A stretch of DNA of 64,000 bases. Origin: Osmia lignaria lignaria (Eukaryota; Arthropoda; Insecta; Hymenoptera; Megachilidae). Position 1 is the stretch's first letter. Every line of letters begins with the position of its first letter. The notes under the pieces are model-generated. The model had not been told where the DNA came from and made no database searches. It worked only from the letters and a program-made list of their open reading frames with translations. Shown in pieces: positions 1 to 12,150 of the stretch. The DNA lies in NCBI RefSeq assembly GCF_051020975.1, contig NC_135036.1, positions 2,046,001 through 2,110,000 of the forward strand, in the 5' to 3' direction. Made by a program: the position numbers and the translations under genes.

Positions 1-80
1 TACATTATACCTCATGTAGATATAGTGCTAATGATATTGTTATTAAATGAACATTGATCTGTGGGAATGAATCAGTATAT
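1..80 (+). repeat. Prototype 80-bp monomer (ACCTCATG type)
   Basis: First full unit of the window; the next unit starts at 81 with the same TACATTATACCTCATG. This subtype carries ACCTCATG instead of ATCGAATG, AGTGCTAATG, and AAATGAACATT instead of AAATGTACATT. It is one of the most frequent subtypes throughout the window. It keeps GATCTGTGGGAATGAATCAG complete. 80 is not divisible by 3, so the reading frame changes from unit to unit. Confidence 0.95.
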
Positions 81-173
81 TACATTATACCTCATGTAGA
101 TATAGTGCTAATGATATTGTTATAAAATGTACATTGATCTGTGGGAATGAATCAGTATATAACATTATATCGA

Positions 174-224
174 ATGTAGATATAGTACTAATGATATTGT
201 TATTAAATCTATGTTACATATTTA
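174..224 (+). repeat. Example of the 51-bp short unit (AAATCTA type)
   Basis: From ATGTAG at 174 to the next ATGTAG at 225 is 51 bases. Compared with an 80-bp unit, 29 bases are missing between AAATCTA and ATGTAG, removing GATCTGTGGGAATGAATCAG and leaving the junction TTACATAT. Short units normally stand singly between 80-bp units, so 131 bp (80+51) is a common local period. About one unit in five is of this kind in the intervals I counted (43 of 195). Confidence 0.9.
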
Positions 225-291
225 ATGTAGGTATAGTACTAATGATATTGTTATTAAATGTGCATTGATCTGTGGGAACGAATCAGTATAT

Positions 292-309
292 TACATTATA
301 TCGAATGTA
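292..309. other. Dyad TACATT-6-AATGTA, repeated in most units
   Basis: TACATTATATCGAATGTA is a 6-bp inverted repeat around a 6-base centre. It is given here once as the type example and recurs in most 80-bp units, including the ATATCTAATGTA variants. The ACCTCATG subtype breaks one arm. Function is not shown; such dyads can extrude as small hairpins in AT-rich DNA. Confidence 0.7.
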
Positions 310-547
310 GATATAGTACTAATGATATTGTTATTTAATGTACATCGATCTGTGGGAATGAATCAGTCTATTACATTATATCTAATGTAGTTATGGTAAT
401 AATAATATTGTTATTAATTGTACATTACATATCTAATGTAGATGTAGTACTAATGATATTGGTGTTATATGTACATTGATCTGTTGGAATGAATCTGTAC
501 ATGACATTATATCTATTGTAGATATAGTAATAATGATATTGTTATTA

Positions 548-557
548 AATGTACATT
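548..557. other. Perfect palindrome AATGTACATT, repeated in many units
   Basis: AATGTACATT equals its own reverse complement. Type example only; it recurs wherever a unit has AAATGTACATTG. It is broken in AAATGAACATT and AAATCTACATT units. With the TACATT-6-AATGTA dyad, a canonical 80-bp monomer holds two copies each of TACATT and AATGTA. Confidence 0.75.
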
Positions 558-561
558 GATC

Positions 562-569
562 TGTGGGAA
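562..569 (+). promoter_or_regulatory. CSL/Su(H)-type motif TGTGGGAA, once per canonical unit
   Basis: TGTGGGAA in CTGTGGGAATGAATC fits the known CSL (RBP-J/Su(H)/LAG-1) consensus YGTGRGAA. Type example only: the motif is present in every monomer with an intact CTGTGGGAATG, is lost in the GTGGGTAG, GTTGGAA and GTAGGAATG variants, and is absent from 51-bp units. Binding is an inference from the consensus; nothing else here looks like a Notch-responsive enhancer. Confidence 0.35.
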
Positions 570-675
570 TGAATCAGTATATTACATTATATCGAATGTA
601 GATATAGTGCTAATGATGTTCTTATTAAATGTACATTGATCTGTGTGTAGAAACCAGTGTATTACATTATATCTA

Positions 676-726
676 ATGTAGATATGATAATAATAATATT
701 GTTATTAATTGTATATTACATATCTA
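676..726 (+). repeat. Example of the 51-bp short unit (GATAATAATAAT type)
   Basis: Second class of short unit, 51 bases from ATGTAG at 676 to ATGTAG at 727. It has ATGATAATAATAATATTG, a small TAA-rich run, and TTAATTGTATATTACATATC. It has the same TTACATATC junction as the other short class, so both probably descend from one deletion. It generally follows a monomer with GTGGGTAGTAATCAG or GTGTGTAG, and such pairs are inherited together across HOR copies. Confidence 0.9.
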
Positions 727-2277
727 ATGTAGATATAGTACTACTGATATTGGCATTAAATGTACATTGATCTGTGGGAATGAATCAGTCTATTACATTA
801 TATCGAATGTAGATATAGTACCAATGATATTGTTATTAAATGTACATTGATCTGTGGGAATGAACCAGTATATTAAATTATATCGAATGTAGATATAGTA
901 CTAATGATATTGTTATTAAATCTACATTACATATCTAATGTAGTTATGCTACTAATGATATTGTTATTAAATGTACATTGATCTGTGGGAATGAGTCAGT
1001 CTATTACATTATATCTAATGTAGATATGGTAATAATAATATTGTTATTAACTGTACATTACATATCTAATGTAGATATAGTACTAATGATATTGGCATTA
1101 AATATACTTTGATCTGTGGGACTGAATCAGTATATTACATTATATCGAATGTAGATATAGTACTAATGATATTGGTACTATATGTACATTGATCTGTGGG
1201 AACGAATCAGTATATTACATTATATCGAATGCACATATAGTAATAATGATATTGGTATTATATGTACATTGATCTGTTGGAATGAATCTGTACATGACAT
1301 TATATCTATTGTAGATAGAGTAATAATGATATTGTTATTAAATGTACATTGATCTGTAGGAATGAATCAGAATATTACATTATATCGAATGTAGATATAG
1401 TACCAATGATATTGTTATTAAATGTACATTGATCTGTGGGTAGTAACCAGTATATTACATTATATCTAATGTAGATATGATAATAATAATATTGTTATTA
1501 ATTGTATATTACATATCTGATGTAGATATAGTACCAATGATATTAACATTAAATGTACATTGATCTGTGGGAATGAATCAGTATATTACATTATACCTCA
1601 TGTAGATATAGTGCTAATGATATTGTTATTAAATGAACATTGATCGGTGGGAATGAATCAGTATATTACATTATATCGAATGTAGATATAGTCCCAATGA
1701 TATTGTTATTAAGTGTACATTGATCTGTGGAAATGAATCAGTATATTACATTATATCGAATGTACATATATTGCTAATGATATTGTTATTAAATGTACAT
1801 TGATCTGTGGGAATGAATCAGTATATAACATTATATCTAATGTAGATATAGTACTAATGATATTAACATTAAATGTACATTGATCTGTGGGAATGAATCA
1901 GTATATTACATTATACCTCATGTAGATATAGTGCTAATGATATTGTTATTAAATGAACATTGATCTGTGGGAATGAATCAGTATATTACATTATACCTCA
2001 TGTAGATATAGTGCTAATGGTATTGTTATTAAATGAACATTGATCTGTGGGAATGAATCAGTATATTACATTATATCGAATGTAGATATAGTACGAATGA
2101 TATTGTTATTAAATCTACATTACATATCTAATGTAGGTATAGTACTAATGATATTGGTATTATATGTACATTGATCTGTGGGAATGAATCAGTATATTAC
2201 ATTATACCTCATGTCGATATAGTGCTAATGATATTGTTATAAAATGTACATTGATCTGTGGGAATGAATCAGTATAT

Positions 2278-3210
2278 AACATTATATCGAATGTAGATAT
2301 AGTACTAATGATATTGTTATTAAATCTATGTTACATATTTAATGTAGGTATAGTACTAATGATATTGTTATTAAATGTGCATTGATCTGTGGGAACGAAT
2401 CAGTATATTACATTATATCGAATGTAGATATAGTACTAATGATATTGTTATTTAATGTACATCGATCTGTGGGAATGAATCAGTCTATTACATTATATCT
2501 AATGTAGTTATGGTAATAATAATATTGTTATTAATTGTACATTACATATCTAATGTAGATGTAGTACTAATGATATTGGTGTTATATGTACATTGATCTG
2601 TTGGAATGAATCTGTACATGACATTATATCTATTGTAGATATAGTAATAATGATATTGTTATTAAATGTACATTGATCTGTGGGAATGAATCAGTATATT
2701 ACATTATATCGAATGTAGATATAGTGCTAATGATGTTGTTATTAAATGTACATTGATCTGTGTGTAGAAACCAGTGTATTACATTATATCTAATGTAGAT
2801 ATGATAATAATAATATTGTTATTAATTGTATATTACATATCTAATGTAGATATAGTACTACTGATATTGGCATTAAATGTACATTGATCTGTGGGAATGA
2901 ATCAGTCTATTACATTATATCGAATGTAGATATAGTACCAATGATATTGTTATTAAATGTACATTGATCTGTGGGAATGAACCAGTATATTAAATTATAT
3001 CGAATGTAGATATAGTACTAATGATATTGTTATTAAATCTACATTACATATCTAATGTAGGTATGCTACTAATGATATTGTTATTAAATGTACATTGATC
3101 TGTGGGAATGAGTCAGTCTATTACATTATATCTAATGTAGATATGGTAATAATAATATTGTTATTAACTGTACATTACATATCTAACGTAGATATAGTAC
3201 TAATGATATT
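2278..3210 (+). repeat. HOR alpha, copy 2 (3' truncated)
   Basis: Same variant order as copy 1 at a constant offset of 2117. Similarity breaks near 3210, where copy 1 reads ATATTGGCATT and this copy switches to ATATTAACATT. One difference is TATGCTACTAATG preceded by GTAGG here and GTAGT in copy 1. The 2117 offset equals 22x80 + 7x51. Confidence 0.88.
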
Positions 3211-3674
3211 AACATTAAATGTACATTGATCTGTGGGAATGAATCAGTATATTACATTATACCTCATGTAGATATAGTGCTAATGATATTGTTATTAAAT
3301 GAACATTGATCTGTGGGAATGAATCAGTATATTACATTATATCGAATGTAGATATAGGACTAACGATATTGTTATTAAATCTACATTACATATCTAATGT
3401 AGGTATAGTACTAATGATATTGGTATTATATGTACATTGATCTGTGGGAATGAATCAGTTTATTACATTATACCTCATGTAGATATAGTGCTAATGATAT
3501 TGTTATTAAATGACCATTGATCTGTGGGAATGAATCAGTATATTACATTATATCGAATGTACATATAGTACTAATGATATTGGTATTATATGTACACTGA
3601 TCTGTTGGAACGAATCTGTACATAACATTATATCTATTGTGGATATAGTAATAATGATATTATTATTAAATGTA

Positions 3675-4848
3675 CATTGATCTGTGGGAATGAATCAGTA
3701 TAATACATTATATCGAATGTAGATATAGTACTAATGATATTGTTATTAAATCTACATTACATATCTAATGTAGGTATAGTACTAATGATATTGGTATTAT
3801 ATGTACATTGATCTGTGGGAATGAATCAGTATATTACATTATACCTCATGTAGATATATTGCTAATGATATTGTTATTAAATGTACATTGATCTGTGGGA
3901 ATGAATCAGTATATAACATTATATCGAATGTAGATATAGTACTAACGATATTGTTATTAAATCTACATTACATATCTAATGTAGGTATAGTACTAATGAT
4001 ATTGTTATTAAATGTGCATTGATCTGTGGGAACGAATCAGTATATTACATTATATCTAATGTAGATATATTACTAATGATATTGTTATTAAATGTACATT
4101 GATCTGTGGGTAGTAATCAGTATATTACATTATATCTAATGTAGATATGATAATAATAATATTGTTATTAATTGTATATTACATATCTAATGTAGATATA
4201 GTACTAATGATATTAACATTAAATGTACATTGATCTGTGGGAATGAATCAGTATATTACGTTATATCGAAGGTACATATAGTACTAATGATATTGGTATT
4301 ATATGTACATTGTTCTGTTGGAATGAATCTGTACATGACATTATATCTATTGTAGATATAGTAATAATGGTATTGTTATTAAATGTACATTGATCTGTGG
4401 GAATGAATCAGTATAATACATTATATCGAATGTAGATATAGTACTAATGATATTGTTATTAAATCTACATTACATATCTAATGTAGGTATAGTACTAATG
4501 ATATTGGGATTATATGTACATTGATCTGTGGGAATGAATCAGCATATTACATTATATCGAATGTAGATATTGTACCAATGATATTGTTATTAAATGTACA
4601 TTGATCTGTGGGAATGAATCAGTATATTACATTATATCGAATGTAGATATAGTACATGTGATGGTGTTATTAAATGTACATTGATCTGTGGGTAGTAATC
4701 AGTATATTACATTATATCTAATGTAGATATGATAATAATAATATTGTTATTAATTGTATATTACATATCTAATGTAGATATAGTACTAATGATATTAACA
4801 TTAAATGTACATTGATCTGTGGGAATGAATCAGTATATTACATTATAC
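3675..4848 (+). repeat. Segmental duplication B, copy 1
   Basis: Matches 13334-14507 at a constant offset of 9659. Shared rare variants include ACCTCATGTAGATATATTG, AGTACTAACGATATTG, ATATTACGTTATATCGAAGG, ATATTGGGATTATATG and GTACATGTGATGGTG. Boundaries are approximate to about 20 bases because neighbouring units are similar. Confidence 0.83.
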
Positions 4849-5275
4849 CTCATGTAGATATAGTGCTAATGATATTGTTATTAAATGAACATTGATCTAT
4901 GGGAATGAATCAGTATATTACATTATATCGAATGTAGATATAGTCCCAATGATATTGTTATTAAGTGTACATTGATCTGTGGGAATGAATCAGTATATTA
5001 CATTATATCGAATGTACATATAGTACTAATGATGTTGGTATTATATGTACATTGTTCTGTTGGAATGAATCTGTACATGACATTATCTCTATTGTAGATA
5101 TAGTAATAATGGTATTGTTATTAAATGTACATTGATCTGTGGGAATGAATCAGTATAATACATTATATCGAATGTAGATATAGTACTAATGATATTGTTA
5201 TTAAATCTACATTACATATCTAATGTAGGTGGAGTACTAATGATATTGGTATTATATGTACATTGATCTGTGGGA

Positions 5276-5660
5276 ATGAGTCAGTCTATTACATTATATC
5301 TAATGTAGATATGGTAATAATAATATTGTTATTAACTGTACATTACATATCTAATGTAGATATAGTACTAATGATATTGGCATTAAATATACTTTGATCT
5401 GTGGGACTGAATCAGTATATTACATTATATCGAATGTAGATATAGTACTAATGATATTGGTACTATATGTACATTGATCTGTGGGAACGAATCAGTATAT
5501 TACATTATATCGAATGTACATATAGTAATAATGATATTGGTATTATATGTACATTGATCTGTTGGAATGAATCTGTACATGACATTATATCTATTGTAGA
5601 TAGAGTAATAATGATATTGTTATTAAATGTACATTGATCTGTAGGAATGAATCAGAATAT
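5276..5660 (+). repeat. HOR alpha, right part only
   Basis: GAGTCAGTCTATT through TAACTGTACATT, TATACTTTGATC, GGTACTATATG and GTAGATAGAG match copy 1 at offset 4285 (44x80 + 15x51). The head of alpha is missing; upstream is GTAGGTGGAGTACTAATG filler. The match to copy-1 flank continues past the HOR to about 6180. Confidence 0.85.
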
Positions 5661-6853
5661 TACATTATATCGAATGTAGATATAGTACCAATGATATTGT
5701 TATTAAATGTACATTGATCTGTGGGTAGTAACCAGTATATTACATTATATCTAATGTAGATATGATAATAATAATATTGTTATTAATTGTATATTACATA
5801 TCTGATGTAGATATAGTACCAATGATATTAACATTAAATGTACATTGATCTGTGGGAATGAATCAGTATATTACATTATACCTCATGTAGATATAGTGCT
5901 AATGATATTGTTATTAAATGAACATTGATCGGTGGGAATGAATCAGTATATTACATTATATCGAATGATGATATAGTCCCAATGATATTGTTATTAAGTG
6001 TACATTGATCTGTGGAAATGAATCAGTATATTACATTATATCGAATGTACATATATTGCTAATGATATTGTTATTAAATGTACATTGATCTGTGGGAATG
6101 AATCAGTATATAACATTATATCTAATGTAGATATAGTACTAATGATATTAACATTAAATGTACATTGATCTGTGGGAATGAATCAGTATATTACATTATA
6201 TCGAAGGTACATATAGTACTAATGATATTGGTATTATATGTACATTGTTCTGTTGGAATGAATCTGTACATGACATTATATCTATTGTAGATATAGTAAT
6301 AATGGTATTGTTATTAAATGTACATTGATCTGTGGGAATGAATCAGTATAATACATTATATCGAATGTAGATATAGTACTAATGATATTGTTATTAAATC
6401 TACATTACATATCTAATGTAGGTATAGTACTAATGATATTGGTATTATATGTACATTGATCTGTGGGAATGAATCAGCATATTACATTATATCGAATGTA
6501 GATATTGTACCAATGATATTGTTATTAAATGTACATTGATCTGTGGGAATGAATCAGTATATTACATTATATCGAATGTAGATATAGTACATGTGATGGT
6601 GTTATTAAATGTACATTGATCTGTGGGTAGTAATCAGTATATTACATTATATCTAATGTAGATATGATAATAATAATATTGTTATTAATTGTATATTACA
6701 TATCTAATGTAGATATAGTACTAATGATATTAACATTAAATGTACATTGATCTGTGGGAATGAATCAGTATATTACATTATACCTCATGTAGATATAGTG
6801 CTAATGATATTGTTATAAAATGTACATTGATCTGTGGGAATGAATCAGTATAT

Positions 6854-8068
6854 AACATTATATCGAATGTAGATATAGTACTAATGATATTGTTATTAAA
6901 TCTATGTTACATATTTAATGTAGGTATAGTACTAATGATATTGTTATTAAATGTGCATTGATCTGTGGGAACGAATCAGTATATTACATTATATCGAATG
7001 TAGATATAGTACTAATGATATTGTTATTTAATGTACATCGATCTGTGGGAATGAATCAGTCTATTACATTATATCTAATGTAGTTATGGTAATAATAATA
7101 TTGTTATTAATTGTACATTACATATCTAATGTAGATGTAGTACTAATGATATTGGTGTTATATGTACATTGATCTGTTGGAATGAATCTGTACATGACAT
7201 TATATCTATTGTAGATATAGTAATAATGATATTGTTATTAAATGTACATTGATCTGTGGGAATGAATCAGTATATTACATTATATCGAATGTAGATATAG
7301 TGCTAATGATGTTGTTATTAAATGTACATTGATCTGTGTGTAGAAACCAGTGTATTACATTATATCTAATGTAGATATGATAATAATAATATTGTTATTA
7401 ATTGTATATTACATATCTAATGTAGATATAGTACTACTGATATTGGCATTAAATGTACATTGATCTGTGGGAATGAATCAGTCTATTACATTATATCGAA
7501 TGTAGATATAGTACCAATGATATTGTTATTAAATGTACATTGATCTGTGGGAATGAACCAGTATATTAAATTATATCGAATGTAGATATAGTACTAATGA
7601 TATTGTTATTAAATCTACATTACATATCTAATGTAGTTATGCTACTAATGATATTGTTATTAAATGTACATTGATCTGTGGGAATGAGTCAGTCTATTAC
7701 ATTATATCTAATGTAGATATGGTAATAATAATATTGTTATTAACTGTACATTACATATCTAATGTAGATATAGTACTAATGATATTGGCATTAAATATAC
7801 TTTGATCTGTGGGACTGAATCAGTATATTACATTATATCGAATGTAGATATAGTACTAATGATATTGGTACTATATGTACATTGATCTGTGGGAACGAAT
7901 CAGTATATTACATTATATCGAATGTACATATAGTAATAATGATATTGGTATTATATGTACATTGATCTGTTGGAATGAATCTGTACATGACATTATATCT
8001 ATTGTAGATAGAGTAATAATGATATTGTTATTAAATGTACATTGATCTGTAGGAATGAATCAGAATAT
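6854..8068 (+). repeat. HOR alpha, copy 3 (full, 1215 bp)
   Basis: Complete copy at offset 6693 from copy 1; start (AACATTATATCG) and end (before TACATTATATCG at 8069) both fall exactly where predicted. The match extends beyond the HOR to about 8590. Distance from copy 2 is 4576 = 47x80 + 16x51. Confidence 0.9.
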
Positions 8069-9044
8069 TACATTATATCGAATGTAGATATAGTACCAAT
8101 GATATTGTTATTAAATGTACATTGATCTGTGGGTAGTAACCAGTATATTACATTATATCTAATGTAGATATGATAATAATAATATTGTTATTAATTGTAT
8201 ATTACATATCTGATGTAGATATAGTACCAATGATATTAACATTAAATGTACATTGATCTGTGGGAATGAATCAGTATATTACATTATACCTCATGTAGAT
8301 ATAGTGCTAATGATATTGTTATTAAATGAACATTGATCGGTGGGAATGAATCAGTATATTACATTATATCGAATGTAGATATAGTCCCAATGATATTGTT
8401 ATTAAGTGTACATTGATCTGTGGAAATGAATCAGTATATTACATTATATCGAATGTACATATATTGCTAATGATATTGTTATTAAATGTACATTGATCTG
8501 TGGGAATGAATCAGTATATAACATTATATCTAATGTAGATATAGTACTAATGATATTAACATTAAATGTACATTGATCTGTGGGAATGAATCAGTATATT
8601 ACATTATACCTCATGTAGATATAGTGCTAATGATATTGTTATTAAATGAACATTGATCTATGGGAATGAATCAGTATATTACATTATATCGAATGTAGAT
8701 ATAGTCCCAATGATATTGTTATTAAGTGTACATTGATCTGTGGGAATGAATCAGTATATTACATTATATCGAATGTACATATAGTACTAATGATGTTGGT
8801 ATTATATGTACATTGTTCTGTTGGAATGAATCTGTACATGACATTATATCTATTGTAGATATAGTAATAATGGTATTGTTATTAAATGTACATTGATCTG
8901 TGGGAATGAATCAGTATAATACATTATATCGAATGTAGATATAGTACTAATGATATTGTTATTAAATCTACATTACATATCTAATGTAGGTATAGTACTA
9001 ATGATATTGGTATTATATGTACATTGATCTGTGGGAATGAATCA

Positions 9045-9948
9045 GTGTATTACATTATATCGAATGTAGATATAGTGCTAATGATGTTGTTATTAAATGT
9101 ACATTGATCTGTGTGTAGTAACCAGTATATTGCATTATATCTAATGTAGATATGATAATAATAATATTGTTATTAATTGTATATTACATATCTAATGTAG
9201 ATATAGTACTAATGATATTGGCATTAAATATGCTTTGACTGTGGGAATGAATCAGTATATTACTTTATATCGAATGTAGATATAGTACGAATGATATTGT
9301 TATTAAATCTACATTACATATCTAATGCAGGTATAGTACTAATGATATTGGTATTATATGTACATTGATCTGTGGGAATGAATCAGTATATTACATTATA
9401 CCTCATGTAGATATAGTGCTAATGATATTGTTATTAAATGAACATTGATCTGTGGGAATGAATCAGTATATTACATTATATCGAATGTAGATATAGTCCC
9501 AATGATATTGTTATTAAGTGTACATTGATCTGTGGGAATGAATCAGTATATTACATTATATCGAATGTACATATAGTACTAATGATATTGGTATTATATG
9601 TACATTGTTCTGTTGGAATGAATCTGTAGATGACCCTATATCTATTGTAGATATAGTAATAATGATATTGTTATTAAATGTACATTGATCTGTGGGAATG
9701 AATCAGTATATTACATTATATCGAATGTAGATATAGTGCTAATGATGTTGTTATTAAATGTACATTGATCTGTGGGTAATAATCAGTATATCACATTATA
9801 TCTAATGTAGATATGATAATAATAATATTGTTATTAATTGTATATTACATATCTAATGTAGATATAGTACTAATGATATTAACATTAAATGTACATTGAT
9901 CTGTGTGGATGAATCAGTATATTACATTATACCTCATGTAGATATAGT
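9045..9948 (+). repeat. Segmental duplication C, copy 1 (with 1-bp deletion)
   Basis: Matches 14572-15476. The offset is 5527 before and 5528 after position 9238, where this copy reads TTTGACTGTGGG and the other TTTGATCTGTGGG: a private one-base deletion. Shared rare variants: TAATGCAGG, GACCCTATATC, GTGGGTAATAATC, GTGTGGATG. Confidence 0.83.
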
Positions 9949-10452
9949 ACTAATGACATTGGTATTATATGTACATTGATCTGTGGGAATGAATCAGTAT
10001 ATTACATTATATCGAATGTAGATATAGTGCTAATGATGTTGTTATTAAATGTACATTGATCTGTGGTAGTAATCAGTGTATTACATTATATCTAATGTAG
10101 ATATGATAATAATAATATTGTTATTAATTGTATATTACATATCTAATGTAGATATAGTACTAATGATATTAACATTAAATGTACATTGATCTGTGGGAAT
10201 GAATCAGTATATTACATTATACCTCATGTAGATATAGTGCTAATGATATTGTTATTAAATGAACATTGATCTGTGGGAATGAATCAGTATATTACATTAT
10301 ACCTCATGTAGATATAGTGCTAATGGTATTGTTATTAAATGAACATTGATCTGTGGGAATGAATCAGTATATTACATTATATCGAATGTAGATATAGTAC
10401 CAATGATATTGTTATTAAATGTACATTGATCTGTGGGAATGAATCAGTATAT

Positions 10453-11667
10453 AACATTATATCGAATGTAGATATAGTACTAATGATATTGTTATTAAAT
10501 CTATGTTACATATTTAATGTAGGTATAGTACTAATGATATTGTTATTAAATGTGCATTGATCTGTGGGAACGAATCAGTATATTACATTATATCGAATGT
10601 AGATATAGTACTAATGATATTGTTATTTAATGTACATCGATCTGTGGGAATGAATCAGTCTATTACATTATATCTAATGTAGTTATGGTAATAATAATAT
10701 TGTTATTAATTGTACATTACATATCTAATGTAGATGTAGTACTAATGATATTGGTGTTATATGTACATTGATCTGTTGGAATGAATCTGTACATGACATT
10801 ATATCTATTGTAGATATAGTAATAATGATATTGTTATTAAATGTACATTGATCTGTGGGAATGAATCAGTATATTACATTATATCGAATGTAGATATAGT
10901 GCTAATGATGTTGTTATTAAATGTACATTGATCTGTGTGTAGAAACCAGTGTATTACATTATATCTAATGTAGATATGATAATAATAATATTGTTATTAA
11001 TTGTATATTACATATCTAATGTAGATATAGTATAACTGATATTGGCATTAAATGTACATTGATCTGTGGGAATGAATCAGTCTATTACATTATATCGAAT
11101 GTAGATATAGTACCAATGATATTGTTATTAAATGTACATTGATCTGTGGGAATGAACCAGTATATTAAATTATATCGAATGTAGATATAGTACTAATGAT
11201 ATTGTTATTGAATCTACATTACATATCTAATGTAGGTATGCTACTAATGATGTTGTTATTAAATGTACATTGATCTGTGGGAATGAGTCAGTCTATTACA
11301 TTATATCTAATGTAGATATGGTAATAATAATATTGTTATTAACTGTACATTACATATCTAATGTAGATATAGTACTAATGATATTGGCATTAAATATACT
11401 TTGATCTGTGGGAATGAATCAGTATATTACATTATATCGAATGTAGATATAGTACTAATGATATTGGTACTATATGTACATTGATCTGTGGGAACGAATC
11501 AGTATATTACATTATATCGAATGTACATATAGTAATAATGATATTGGTATTATATGTACATTGATCTGTTGGAATGAATCTGTACATGACATTATATCTA
11601 TTGTAGATAGAGTAATAATGATATTGTTATTAAATGTACATTGATCTGTAGGAATGAATCAGAATAT
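10453..11667 (+). repeat. HOR alpha, copy 4 (full, 1215 bp)
   Basis: Complete copy, 3599 bases after copy 3. 3599 is two less than 38x80 + 11x51, and two single-base deletions lie between (near 9238, TTTGACTG; near 10062, CTGTGGTAG). Private changes include TATAACTGATATTGG and TTATTGAATCTAC. Confidence 0.9.
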
Positions 11668-12150
11668 TACATTATATCGAATGTAGATATACTACCAATG
11701 ATATTGTTATTAAATGTACATTGATCTGTGGGTAGTAACCAGTATATTACATTATATCTAATGTAGATATGATAATAATAATATTGTTATTAATTGTATA
11801 TTACATATCTGATGTAGATATAGTACTAATGATATTAACATTAAATGTACATTGATCTGTGGGAATGAATCAGTATATTACATTATATCGAATGTACATA
11901 TAGTACTAATGATATTGGTATTATATCTACATTGTTCTGTTGGAATGAATCTGTACATGACATTATATCTATTGTAGATATAGTAATAATGGTATTGTTA
12001 TTAAATGTACATTGATCTGTGGGAATGAATCAGTATATTACATTATATCGAATGTAGATATAGTCCCAATGATATTGTTATTAAGTGTACATTGATCTGT
12101 GGAAATGAATCAGTATATTATATTATATCGAATGTACATATAGTACTAAT

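Larger units (their letters stand above)
161..1375 (+). repeat. HOR alpha, copy 1 (17 units, 1215 bp)
   Basis: Reference copy: 12 long and 5 short units, 12x80 + 5x51 = 1215, exactly the observed length. The five TTACATAT junctions fall near 215, 427, 717, 927 and 1069. Diagnostic variants in order: CTATGTTACATATTT, TTTAATGTACATCG, ATGTAGTTATGGTAAT, TTGGTGTTATATG, GTGTGTAGAAACCAGTG, TACTACTGATATTGGC, GAACCAGTATATTAAATT, TATGCTACTAATG, GAGTCAGTCTATT, TATACTTTGATC, TTGGTACTATATG, GTAGATAGAG. The same order returns in every alpha copy. Confidence 0.9.

Noticed and set aside
676..726. GATAATAATAAT run as a microsatellite
   Set aside because: Only three to four TAA-like repeats, constant in length across copies; it is part of the 51-bp unit, not an expanding microsatellite.
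5955..5975. TCGAATGATGATATAG as an indel variant
   Set aside because: Same length as TCGAATGTAGATATAG; just two adjacent substitutions, no structural meaning.
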